In this document: positions 1-6,167 of the stretch, one piece after another | How the letters are laid out: each line of letters starts with the position of its first letter | How positions within the stretch are numbered: the stretch's first letter is position 1 | Source of the DNA: Methanimicrococcus sp. | GTDB lineage: Archaea > Halobacteriota > Methanosarcinia > Methanosarcinales > Methanosarcinaceae | Direction of reading: 5' to 3' | Assembly (NCBI GenBank): GCA_009776675.1 | Contig: WRNK01000025.1 | Coordinates: 1-9,448 of the forward strand | Length of the DNA: 9,448 bases | Program-made: the position numbers and the translations under genes | Notes under the pieces: model-generated | The model's input: only the letters and a program-made list of their open reading frames with translations | Told to the model about the DNA's origin: nothing | Databases searched by the model: none

Positions 1-13
1 TACATTATCATTA

Positions 14-23
14 TCTATATAAC
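14..23 (+). promoter_or_regulatory. Putative TATA box for the aIF1 gene
   Basis: The string TCTATATAAC is the best match to an archaeal TATA box upstream of the first gene. By the usual spacing of about 26 bp, transcription would begin near position 45, giving a leader of roughly 75 nt that contains a GGAGG ribosome site at 101-105. Weaker AT-rich alternatives lie near 50-60 and 68-76, so the assignment is tentative. Confidence 0.4.
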
Positions 24-64
24 CGTGGGACGCACAAGGTCAACTCGGTAAATAAAAATTATGC

Positions 65-78
65 GTGATTTAAATCAC
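65..78. promoter_or_regulatory. Perfect 14-bp palindrome upstream of aIF1
   Basis: GTGATTTAAATCAC is identical to its own reverse complement. It lies 40 bp before the aIF1 start codon, between the putative TATA box and the ribosome site. Such a symmetric site fits a dimeric regulator, or it could simply form a small hairpin in the leader. No partner site or regulator is visible, so an operator role is an inference. Confidence 0.35.
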
Positions 79-118
79 AGATTATAACATTTGAAATTTT
101 GGAGGATTGTAATAAATA

Positions 119-427
119 ATGAGTACAGGAATGTGTCCGGTTTGCGGTTTGCCTGAAGAATTGTGTATTTGCGAAGAAGTCGCAAAAGAACAGCAAAGAA
201 TTACCGTAAAAGTTAACAGAAGAAGATATGGAAAAGAAGTGACAATTGTTGAAGGTTTAGATCCGAATGAAATCGAAATTCACGACCTGGCAACATATTT
301 AAAATCAAAATTTGCCTGCGGCGGTACAATTCGTGACAGCACCATTGAATTACAGGGCAATCATATCGGACGCATGAAAGAAGTACTCATTCAGCGCGGT
401 TTTACAGCCGACCAAATTAAAGATTAA
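119..427 (+). CDS. sui1: Translation initiation factor aIF1 (SUI1 family)
   Basis: This 102-residue protein is the archaeal homologue of eIF1/SUI1. The family binds the small ribosomal subunit near the P site and enforces fidelity of start-codon selection. The N-terminus has four cysteines in the pattern C6-x2-C9...C16-x-C18, as in archaeal SUI1 proteins and compatible with a small zinc site. The SUI1 core follows: basic strand [13 protein letters not shown] (about 30-42), then KFACGGT (64-70) and ELQGNH (77-82), the conserved family motifs. Length and sequence closely match what I recall of the Methanosarcina protein. The ATG start is supported by GGAGG at 101-105, a rather long 13 nt upstream. 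It appears monocistronic, with its own terminator overlapping the stop codon. Identification is firm; the symbol follows the family name. Confidence 0.95.
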   Translation: MSTGMCPVCGLPEELCICEEVAKEQQRITVKVNRRRYGKEVTIVEGLDPNEIEIHDLATYLKSKFACGGTIRDSTIELQGNHIGRMKEVLIQRGFTADQIKD

Positions 428-459
428 ACGACCGACCCGTTTAACTTTTTTTCTTTTTT
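424..459 (+). terminator. Hairpin plus T-tract terminator of aIF1
   Basis: An inverted repeat, TTAAACG (424-430) and CGTTTAA (438-444), forms a 7-bp stem with a 7-nt loop. It is followed directly by CTTTTTTTCTTTTTT. The left arm includes the TAA stop codon of aIF1. Archaeal RNA polymerase terminates at T-rich stretches on the non-template strand, so this is a convincing terminator. The T-rich sequence continues far beyond it. Confidence 0.75.
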
Positions 460-486
460 ATTTAGGTGAAGAAGTTTATTTTTTTT

Positions 487-645
487 AATTTTGTTTTGAT
501 TGATTTTGTTTTTTGATTTGTTTTTTGATTTGTTTTTTGATTTGTTTTTGTTTTTTGATTTGTTTTTGTTTTGATTGATTTTGTTTTGATTGATTTTGTT
601 TTGATTGATTTTGTTTTGATTGATTTTGTTTTGATTGATTTTGTT
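487..645. repeat. T-rich 12-bp and 15-bp tandem repeats
   Basis: The spacer between aIF1 and the U32 gene is almost wholly T/G/A with the T on the + strand. A single TTGATTGATTTTG-type unit near 495-508 is followed by three exact 12-bp units TTTTTTGATTTG (509-544). Then come a 6-bp spacer, a fourth 12-mer (551-562) and another 6-bp spacer. Five exact tandem copies of the 15-bp unit TTGATTGATTTTGTT then occupy 571-645. Because 15 is divisible by three, the 15-bp array is open in the U32 frame and would encode repeated IDFVL. That makes a false N-terminal extension to a TTG at 571 possible. The tract may add to termination; otherwise it looks like replication-slippage repeat. Positions 646-733 hold only T-rich non-repetitive spacer with a weak possible TATA element near 692-699. 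Confidence 0.9.
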
Positions 646-733
646 TTGCATTTGTTTTTTGCCTTTTCATTTCAATTCAAACAAAACGTTCATTTAATGT
701 CAAATCAATCCATTGTCAGTTTTGATTCAATTC

Positions 734-739
734 AGGAAA
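734..739 (+). promoter_or_regulatory. Ribosome binding site selecting the U32 start at 748
   Basis: AGGAAA lies about 10 nt upstream of the ATG at 748 and is the only purine-rich Shine-Dalgarno candidate in this region. The in-frame ATG at 697 and the TTG at 571 have only T-rich or AC-rich sequence before them. This decides in favour of the 748 start. Confidence 0.55.
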
Positions 740-747
740 TATTTGTT

Positions 748-3567
748 ATGTCTCATTCGTCTCATTCATCAGCTTCTGTTTCTTCTTCGGGGTTTCATAA
801 TACCGAATTGTTGGCGCCGGCAGGAACCTTGCTTTCTTTAATTACCGGTGTTCAAAATGGAGCGGATGCGATTTATATGGGTGCTTCTCGGTTCAGTGCC
901 CGCGCTTCTGCCGGCAATTTTTCGGATCGCGAATTAACTGCCGGAATAGATTACGCGCATGCTTTTGGAAAAAAAGTATATGTGACATTGAATACGCTGT
1001 ATCGGGAGGATGAATTGGATGAGGTCGTGGCTTTGTTTTCCAGGTTGTATGAATATGGCGCTGACAGTTTTATTGTTCAAGATTTAGGTCTTTTAAAACG
1101 CCTCTTTGAGATGTATCCGAATTTCCCGATTCATGCCAGTACCCAAATGACCATTCACAATTCTTATCATGCCGCCTTTTTAAAAAAATATGGTGTCAGC
1201 CGAATTGTTCCCGCTCGCGAAAATTCGATTGAAGAACTGTCAGCTATTAAGGATACCGGCGTCGAAGTTGAAACGTTTATTCATGGTGCGATTTGCATTT
1301 GTTATTCAGGGCAATGCCTTTTCAGCAGTCTGGTCGGTTCCCGAAGCGGCAATCGTGGCAGATGTGCGCAGCCGTGCCGTAAAAAGTATGAATTGTTGGC
1401 AGATGCAAAACCGATACACACAGAAGGACAATATCTTTTAAGCCCTCGAGATTTAAATGCAACAGATCACATTTCAAAATTAATGAAAGCCGGCATAGAT
1501 GCTTTTAAAATTGAAGGACGTATGAAAAAACCCGAATATGTTGCCGGTGTTGTTTCCGTTTATCGAAAAATCATTGACCGCATTTTGGCGTCACAAAAAG
1601 AATCATTGCCGACTCCTTCTGAAAAAGAAAAACTCAAAAAACTTTTTAATCGGGATTTTACAGAAGGTTATTTTATCACAAATCCAAAAAACGATTTGAT
1701 GAGCCGCAAACTGCCTTATAATAAAGGACTAACAATCGGCAAAATCTCTGCCGTTGATTATCGAAATGCTCAAATCAATATTTCCTTAACTTCTGATTTA
1801 TCCACACGAGACGGCATCTCTATCGGTGACATTGGCAAAAATATGGAATCTGTGGAAGATCCGCGCCAAGGATTTATGATCAAAAAAATGTTTATCAACC
1901 ATAAAATTTGTGACAAAGCCGGTGCCGGAGATATTGTTTCAATTCCGGCAGCATTTTTATTTGATCATGACGACGTGCCAAACGTCGGCGACTGCGTTTA
2001 CAAAACTTATGACGATCTTCTTCAAAGAGATCTCTCCGAAACGATTCCTTCCTTTGAAGACGGACAACTCGAAGAAATGGTTTTTGAAACATACCAATTC
2101 AAATCTAAAACTCCTATCTCTTTTGATATCGAAAAACAATACCTTTCAACTGATCAGTTTCCCATCTCCGAATTGATTGAAAAATTATCCCCCGAAAAAT
2201 CATTGAAAATAAATGCCTCGTTTTCCTGTCGAATTCAAACAGGCTCTCCGATTATTATTACAGCACAAGATTTTGACGGCAATACAATTTCTATTTGCTC
2301 GGAATACATCATTGAGCCTGCGAAAAAAAATCCTTTCACGAAAGAGCAAGCAACAGACATGTTGTCTAAAATCGGCAACACAATTTATAATATTTTTTCC
2401 GTTTATGTTTCAATAGAAGGAGACTGTTTTATTCCGGTCGGTGAATTTAAAAGTATTCGAAATAAAGCGCTTCAAGCTCTTTTAGCAGTACGCATTGAAA
2501 AGAGCCGCCGTACAGATCCGCAAAAGAAAAATGAATGTACTGTATCTCAAAAAGCAGAAGAATGCACTGTGTCTCAAAAACAAAATGAATGTACTTTAAG
2601 ACAATCCGTTTCCGTTTTGCCGTTTCTCCAAAACCCGCAGGTTTCGGTTTGTGTTTATTCCGGCGATGACTTAAAAGCGGCATTAAAAGCCGGAGCCGAT
2701 CGTGTTTATATCAGTCATGATATTTTCAGGTGTCCGGTCACAAAAGAAGAATTCGGAATCCTTCTCCGTCAATTAAAGTCCATTTTGTCAGATGTTTCTG
2801 CAAAAGATTTGGACAAACTCTTTTTCAAAACATCATTTGTGACAAAAGAATCGGATTTTAAGGACTTGGAAGAAACATTTTTGGTTCTTCAGGAACTCGG
2901 CATTAAAAACATATTGGTGTCAAATCTCGGTGTTTATGAATACCTTTCATCAAACCCACGCTTTTCGGGAGTGTTTAAAATTGCAACGGACGCCGCCTTT
3001 AACATATTCAATTCCGACGCCGCTTCAATTTTTTCAATGGCAGGCGTTACATCGGTGATGTTATCTCCCGAGCTTTCGATAGACGATATTGCCTCAATCA
3101 GTCGAGGGTACATTTTTAAAACCAATTCTTTGCCGGTTTTTGAGGCGGCGGTTCACGGTCGCCAACGTTTAATGGTCACAGAACATCCTCTTCTTGATGC
3201 CGTTTTATCCAAAAGCACATTTAAAAATAAATCTTTTTCCGACAACAGCAGTTCCATTCCGCTTGAGAGATATGTTTTAAAAGACTCCAAAGATTTTTCG
3301 TTTCCGGTTCTCAGCGATACGACAGGCCGATGTTTTATTTTTAACTCAAAAGAGCTCAACGCTTACGACCTTCTTCCTAATTTAAAAGCGGCGGGCGTGT
3401 CAATTTTCAGAATTGACGGCATTGGTCATACACCGGATGAAATTTTTGATCTGGTTTCCCTTTATAAAAAAGGATTGGCTGAAAGTGAAACCAATGAATT
3501 TTATGAATCCCATTCCAAAGACGGTTCGGAATTTACAAAAGGAAATTTCATTCGCGGCGTAGAGTGA
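748..3567 (+). CDS. Large U32-family (peptidase U32/RlhA-like) protein
   Basis: With the ATG at 748 the protein has 939 residues. It begins near residue 19 with ELLAPAG, the classic start of U32 proteins. The U32 signature lies around 176-194 (ETFIHGAICICYSGQC), with Cys183, Cys185 and Cys190. It is followed by NRGRCAQPCR with Cys206 and Cys210. The C-x6-C-x15-C spacing suits the [4Fe-4S] cluster known in U32 enzymes. SPRDL and KIEGRMKKPEY follow at about 233-260, then FNRDFTEGYF and a DUF3656-like middle part. A second barrel-like half starts at VSVCVYSGDDLKAALKAGAD (about 632) and includes NIFNSDAA and MLSPELS. The end, FTKGNFIRGVE, is typical of the family. Characterised members (RlhA, TrhP, UbiU/V) are Fe-S RNA or ubiquinone hydroxylases; 'peptidase' is a historical name. 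The substrate is unknown, an RNA base being most likely. It is longer than RlhA (about 650), with a triplicated linker at 593-619. In-frame starts at 571 and 697 are less likely. Confidence 0.88.
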   Translation: MSHSSHSSASVSSSGFHNTELLAPAGTLLSLITGVQNGADAIYMGASRFSARASAGNFSDRELTAGIDYAHAFGKKVYVTLNTLYREDELDEVVALFSRLYEYGADSFIVQDLGLLKRLFEMYPNFPIHASTQMTIHNSYHAAFLKKYGVSRIVPARENSIEELSAIKDTGVEVETFIHGAICICYSGQCLFSSLVGSRSGNRGRCAQPCRKKYELLADAKPIHTEGQYLLSPRDLNATDHISKLMKAGIDAFKIEGRMKKPEYVAGVVSVYRKIIDRILASQKESLPTPSEKEKLKKLFNRDFTEGYFITNPKNDLMSRKLPYNKGLTIGKISAVDYRNAQINISLTSDLSTRDGISIGDIGKNMESVEDPRQGFMIKKMFINHKICDKAGAGDIVSIPAAFLFDHDDVPNVGDCVYKTYDDLLQRDLSETIPSFEDGQLEEMVFETYQFKSKTPISFDIEKQYLSTDQFPISELIEKLSPEKSLKINASFSCRIQTGSPIIITAQDFDGNTISICSEYIIEPAKKNPFTKEQATDMLSKIGNTIYNIFSVYVSIEGDCFIPVGEFKSIRNKALQALLAVRIEKSRRTDPQKKNECTVSQKAEECTVSQKQNECTLRQSVSVLPFLQNPQVSVCVYSGDDLKAALKAGADRVYISHDIFRCPVTKEEFGILLRQLKSILSDVSAKDLDKLFFKTSFVTKESDFKDLEETFLVLQELGIKNILVSNLGVYEYLSSNPRFSGVFKIATDAAFNIFNSDAASIFSMAGVTSVMLSPELSIDDIASISRGYIFKTNSLPVFEAAVHGRQRLMVTEHPLLDAVLSKSTFKNKSFSDNSSSIPLERYVLKDSKDFSFPVLSDTTGRCFIFNSKELNAYDLLPNLKAAGVSIFRIDGIGHTPDEIFDLVSLYKKGLAESETNEFYESHSKDGSEFTKGNFIRGVE
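2524..2604 (+). repeat. Triplicated 27-bp coding repeat in the U32 linker
   Basis: Three adjacent 27-bp units (2524-2550, 2551-2577, 2578-2604) encode KKNECTVSQ, KAEECTVSQ and KQNECTLRQ. Residue 5 of each is a cysteine, giving Cys597, Cys606 and Cys615, exactly nine residues apart. The units differ at synonymous positions (TGT/TGC, GTA/GTG), so the duplication is not very recent. The segment lies between the DUF3656-like region and the second barrel-like half, and is probably an exposed, non-catalytic linker. Confidence 0.85.
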
Positions 3568-3598
3568 TTTAAAAAATTGACATTTTTCTTTTTATTGA

Positions 3599-3687
3599 TT
3601 TTTTCTTTTTTCCTCTTCCTTTTTTTTCTTCCTTTCTTTTTTTCTCTTCCCTTTTCTTTCTTCCCTTCTTTTTTTCTTTTCTTTTTT
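3599..3687 (+). terminator. 89-nt pure pyrimidine tract, probable U32 terminator
   Basis: Every base from 3599 to 3687 on the + strand is C or T, with repeated runs of five to nine T. It begins about 30 bp after the U32 stop codon. Non-template T-tracts terminate archaeal transcription, so the tract very probably ends the U32 transcript. A homopurine-homopyrimidine run this long can also form triplex DNA. The Lys/Arg-rich open frames on the opposite strand are a by-product of the composition. Confidence 0.7.
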
Positions 3688-3716
3688 GAATACTTTCTCC
3701 GGACACAGCAAAACAT

Positions 3717-3724
3717 CATATATC
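3717..3724 (+). promoter_or_regulatory. Putative TATA box of the nuclease gene
   Basis: CATATATC is centred about 26 bp upstream of the ATG at 3746, the usual distance from an archaeal TATA box to the transcription start. This places the start at or next to the ATG, so the message would be leaderless. The absence of a Shine-Dalgarno sequence before that ATG agrees with this. There is no experimental support. Confidence 0.45.
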
Positions 3725-3745
3725 TTTTCGGCAATTTTATTTGAG

Positions 3746-4228
3746 ATGACGGAATTTGAACGCGGTCTTGTTTCATCCTTCAATACTTATTTTAAGGAAA
3801 ACAATATCAAAGGCATTTCTTATCGATTAAAGCAGCATCGTTTTACGCCTCAGTTTTTGGATGTTTTAGTGGATTCGCTCAATCCGGATTATTATCTCGG
3901 GATTGAATGTAAGAGCATTTCTGTTGAAAAAGGAACAAAGGCGCTTTATTTTACACAGCATTTTACAACAGATAAAAAAGGCGTTCATCAAATAGAACGC
4001 ATATCGGATTTTTTAAAAAGTTCCGGAAGATGTGGTTTTTTGGCGGTCGAATTGAGGTTTGGTGTCGGACACGCGCGCCAAGCTTATGCTCTTCCTTGGA
4101 AAGATGTGGCTGAGAGATTTTTTTCGGGCTCATTGAAAATGACAATTGAGGAAATTTCATCCTATCCCCCTTTGATAAGAAGCGGTGGCGGTTACCGTGT
4201 TGAACCGGAAGCTTGGATTAAAAAATAA
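3746..4228 (+). CDS. Hjc-like PD-(D/E)XK nuclease
   Basis: This 160-residue protein has the plan of the archaeal Holliday-junction resolvase fold. An N-terminal helix carries Glu5 (EFERGLVSSF), then comes a strand with Asp39 (FLDVLVDS), then the diagnostic Glu54-Cys-Lys56 (GIECKS). Further on, HQIERISDFLKSSGRCGFL resembles the Hjc segment in which a Gln begins the helix packed on the active site. Together E5, D39, E54 and K56 fit a PD-(D/E)XK metal site. Canonical Hjc is about 130 residues. The extra C-terminal part (ALPWKDV onward) suggests a related archaeal family rather than Hjc itself, so the substrate (four-way junctions, flaps or other DNA) is undetermined. An open frame reaches back to a TTG at 3686, but the ATG at 3746 places Glu5 as the family needs. 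No ribosome site precedes it. The last codons fall in the first copy of a 35-bp tandem repeat. Confidence 0.75.
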   Translation: MTEFERGLVSSFNTYFKENNIKGISYRLKQHRFTPQFLDVLVDSLNPDYYLGIECKSISVEKGTKALYFTQHFTTDKKGVHQIERISDFLKSSGRCGFLAVELRFGVGHARQAYALPWKDVAERFFSGSLKMTIEEISSYPPLIRSGGGYRVEPEAWIKK

Positions 4229-4300
4229 TTCATGTTAAACCCGAATCTTGGATTAAAAAATAATTCATGTTAAACCCGAATCTTGGATTAAAAAATATTA
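4198..4300. repeat. Three tandem 35-bp copies overlapping the nuclease 3' end
   Basis: Copies begin at 4198, 4233 and 4268. Copy 1 contains the last nine codons (VEPEAWIKK) and the stop codon of the nuclease gene. Copies 2 and 3 lie wholly downstream. Copies 2 and 3 are identical until copy 3 diverges near 4298. Copy 1 differs from them at three positions (G/A, G/C and G/T near its start), as expected if it alone is under coding constraint. Since 35 is not a multiple of three and the stop lies in copy 1, the later copies are non-coding. Confidence 0.9.
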
Positions 4301-4312
4301 GTCCATCTGTGC

Positions 4313-4337
4313 ATTCTTTTTTTTGAATCATTTATTT
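4313..4337 (+). terminator. T-tract terminator after the nuclease gene
   Basis: ATTC, eight T residues and GAAT are followed by TCATTTATTTTTC. The T8 run on the + strand is a plausible archaeal terminator for the nuclease transcript. It sits just upstream of the TATA-like element of the next operon. The short flanking inverted repeat ATTC/GAAT is probably too small to matter. Confidence 0.5.
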
Positions 4338-4348
4338 TTCCTACAAGA

Positions 4349-4356
4349 TTATAAAC
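4349..4356 (+). promoter_or_regulatory. Putative TATA box of the ABC operon
   Basis: TTATAAAC is centred about 26 bp before the permease ATG at 4378. No Shine-Dalgarno motif is present in the intervening sequence. As for the nuclease gene, the geometry predicts a leaderless transcript beginning at or next to the start codon. Confidence 0.5.
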
Positions 4357-4377
4357 CATAACGTTATTATAATAGAC

Positions 4378-5166
4378 ATGAACTCGAACTTTATTCAAAA
4401 AATATTATCTAAAAAGATCGAAATATTATCATTGATAGCTGCAGCGGCGGTTTGGGAATTTATATCGGTTTTTGTTGTTAAAAATGAGTTTTTTTTGCCG
4501 AGTTTTCACAATGTTGTTTTCTCTTTTATTGACACCATTCAAAAGACTGTTTTTTTAACGGATGTCGGCATCAGTTTATATCACTTCGGCATCGGTTTTT
4601 TTTATGCACTCCTTGTCGGCATTCCAATCGGTATGCTGATGGGCTGGTTTCCTCAAATTGACAAGGCGTTTAATCCGATCGTTGAAATTTTCCGTCCGAT
4701 TCCGCCGCTTGCGTGGATTCCATTTGCAATTATTTGGTTCGGATTGCTGCATATCGCTTCAGGATTCATTATTTTTATAGGCATGGTTTTTCCGATTATT
4801 CTCAGCACCTATTCCGGTTTTAAAAACGTCTCAAAAATTTATGTGGAAGCGGCAAAGGTTTTGGGCTGCAGCACAAACGGGAAATTAATCCGGCATGTTG
4901 CAATACCAGCAGCATCTCCTTTGATTTTGTCAGGCATCCGAACATCAATGGGCGTTGGCTGGATGTGTTTGGCGGCTTCTGAAATGTTTGGCGTCAGTGA
5001 TTCCGGCATTGGTTTTAAGATATGGTACTATTATGGTCTCCAAAACATGGGTCATGTTGTTGTCTATATGCTGATTTTAGGGTTCGTCGGACTGTTGCTT
5101 GATTTCATTTTCAGAAATCTCATCCAAGATCGTTTGTTGAAATGGCAAAAAGGAACGGTGATTTAA
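4378..5166 (+). CDS. ABC importer permease (SsuC/TauC/NrtB type)
   Basis: This 262-residue membrane protein is the transmembrane subunit of a nitrate/sulfonate/taurine-type ABC importer. Hydrophobic segments lie near residues 14-34, 70-90, 110-145 and in the C-terminal third. The family hallmark RPIPPLAWIPFAI lies at 106-118. The cytoplasmic EAA loop that docks on the ATPase is at 157-177 (EAAKVLG...AIP). The length is normal. The gene directly abuts the ATPase gene: its TAA is followed at once by the next ATG, so the two are surely co-transcribed. No ribosome site precedes the start, consistent with a leaderless message. The family transports oxyanions, sulfonates, taurine, bicarbonate or thiamine precursors, and the sequence alone does not choose among them. 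No solute-binding gene is seen on either side. Confidence 0.9.
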   Translation: MNSNFIQKILSKKIEILSLIAAAAVWEFISVFVVKNEFFLPSFHNVVFSFIDTIQKTVFLTDVGISLYHFGIGFFYALLVGIPIGMLMGWFPQIDKAFNPIVEIFRPIPPLAWIPFAIIWFGLLHIASGFIIFIGMVFPIILSTYSGFKNVSKIYVEAAKVLGCSTNGKLIRHVAIPAASPLILSGIRTSMGVGWMCLAASEMFGVSDSGIGFKIWYYYGLQNMGHVVVYMLILGFVGLLLDFIFRNLIQDRLLKWQKGTVI

Positions 5167-5925
5167 ATGGGTGAGCTTGTCATTGAAAACTTATCCAAAG
5201 AATTTAAAAAAGGAAAAGAAGCATTCGTTGCCATTCAAGATATTCATATGACAGTTCAAGACGGCGAGTTTGTCACAATCTTGGGTCCGTCCGGCTGCGG
5301 AAAAACAACACTTCTTCGAATTCTTGCCGGTCTTGAAACATATACCAACGGTATGATAATGCTGAGCGGTGAAAAAATCATTGGGCCGGGAACAAATCGC
5401 GGCATGGTTTTTCAAGAATACTCTCTTTTTCCATGGAAAACAGTTTTAGGAAACGTGATGTTTGGTCCGCTGATGCAAGGCGCCACAAAAGAAAATGCTA
5501 AAAAGATAGCAGAAGAATATTTAAATCTGGTCGGCTTGTCTGATTTTAGAAACAGTTATCCTTACGAATTGTCCGGTGGCATGAAACAACGTGTTGCCAT
5601 TGCGCGTGCTCTTGCAAATGAGCCGGAAATCATTTTGATGGATGAGCCGTTTGGGGCACTTGATGCTCAAACTCGCAATAATCTCCAAAATGAATTGCTC
5701 CGTATTTGGCAGGAAAAGAAAAGAACCATTATTTTTGTCACTCACAGCGTCGATGAAGCTGTTTTTTTATCTGACCGAATCATTATTTTAAGCAAACGGC
5801 CCGGAATCATTAAAAAAGAAATCGAAATAAAAATTCCAAGACCAAGGGACCGCACACGCCCCGAAGAAAACGCAATTCGAAATGAAGTTTTAAGAATATT
5901 AAATACACATGAGAATAAAGCGTGA
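5167..5925 (+). CDS. ABC importer ATP-binding subunit (SsuB/TauB/NrtD type)
   Basis: This 252-residue cytoplasmic ATPase powers the importer whose permease is encoded immediately upstream. All nucleotide-binding motifs are intact. Walker A is GPSGCGKTT at 40-48, the Q-loop is Gln83 in VFQEYSLFPW and the signature is LSGGMKQR at 135-142. Walker B ends in Asp159 with catalytic Glu160 (LMDEPFGALD), and the H-loop is His193 (FVTHSVDEA). The stretch LSDRIIILSKRPGII after the H-loop is characteristic of the nitrate/sulfonate/taurine group. The start codon follows the permease stop with no gap, and a purine-poor upstream sequence suggests translation coupled to termination on the permease. No T-tract terminator follows directly. 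The transported substrate cannot be read from the sequence. Confidence 0.92.
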   Translation: MGELVIENLSKEFKKGKEAFVAIQDIHMTVQDGEFVTILGPSGCGKTTLLRILAGLETYTNGMIMLSGEKIIGPGTNRGMVFQEYSLFPWKTVLGNVMFGPLMQGATKENAKKIAEEYLNLVGLSDFRNSYPYELSGGMKQRVAIARALANEPEIILMDEPFGALDAQTRNNLQNELLRIWQEKKRTIIFVTHSVDEAVFLSDRIIILSKRPGIIKKEIEIKIPRPRDRTRPEENAIRNEVLRILNTHENKA

Positions 5926-5970
5926 GAATAATATGCAATGACAAAAACACAAAGAAGAGAACATAAAAGT

Positions 5971-6108
5971 GACATGTGTTAAAAAATACAAAATCGATAA
6001 TGAGTTAAAAAACATAAAATGATGTGTATTAAAAAATTTAAAACGTGATGGGGTGGTGTTGAAAAAACGTGAAAAATGGGAAAAATAAGATGGTGTTGAA
6101 GAAAACGT
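5971..6108. repeat. Degenerate ~25-bp repeats in an A-rich spacer
   Basis: The spacer between the ATPase and the surface-protein gene holds about five imperfect units of the general form GATG-GTGTTAAAAAA-TAAAA. They begin near 5971, 5996, 6021, 6047 and 6089. The A-rich strand is the + strand, the reverse of the other spacers, which are T-rich on +. No convincing gene is present: forward frames are short, and an 82-codon reverse frame (5899-6147) is a low-complexity by-product. A weak T-rich patch at 6112-6137 could contain a promoter (ACATTTATC) or a terminator. Confidence 0.6.
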
Positions 6109-6153
6109 ATCCGTCTTACATTTATCTTTTAATTTCGAATAAGACAAAATCTA

Positions 6154-6158
6154 AAGGA
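6154..6158 (+). promoter_or_regulatory. Ribosome binding site of the surface-protein gene
   Basis: AAGGA lies 9 nt before the ATG at 6168. It supports that start over an in-frame ATG at 6090, which would add 26 residues ahead of the signal peptide. Confidence 0.6.
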
Positions 6159-6167
6159 ATAAAGAAA

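Noticed and set aside
424..670. Reverse-strand frames encoding Asn/Lys/Gln/Ile repeats
   Set aside because: They are translations of the T-rich 12/15-bp tandem repeats, with no ribosome site and no plausible protein composition.
571..747. N-terminal extension of the U32 protein from a TTG at 571 or ATG at 697
   Set aside because: The extension would consist of IDFVL repeats or lack a ribosome site; the ATG at 748 has AGGAAA upstream and sits just before the conserved ELLAPAG.
3501..3783. Reverse-strand Lys/Arg/Glu-rich frames
   Set aside because: They arise from the complement of the 89-nt pyrimidine tract and overlap two good forward genes.
4198..4300. Possible CRISPR array or attachment site
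   Set aside because: The 35-bp units are directly adjacent with no spacers, and no cas, integrase or tRNA sequence is present nearby.
5899..6147. Reverse frame of 82 codons rich in Phe/Ser/Thr
   Set aside because: It is produced by the degenerate A-rich repeats, overlaps the end of the ATPase gene, and resembles no family I know.
6090..6167. Upstream in-frame ATG for the surface protein
   Set aside because: It would bury the signal peptide behind 26 extra residues and lies within a degenerate repeat; the ATG at 6168 has an AAGGA site at proper spacing.
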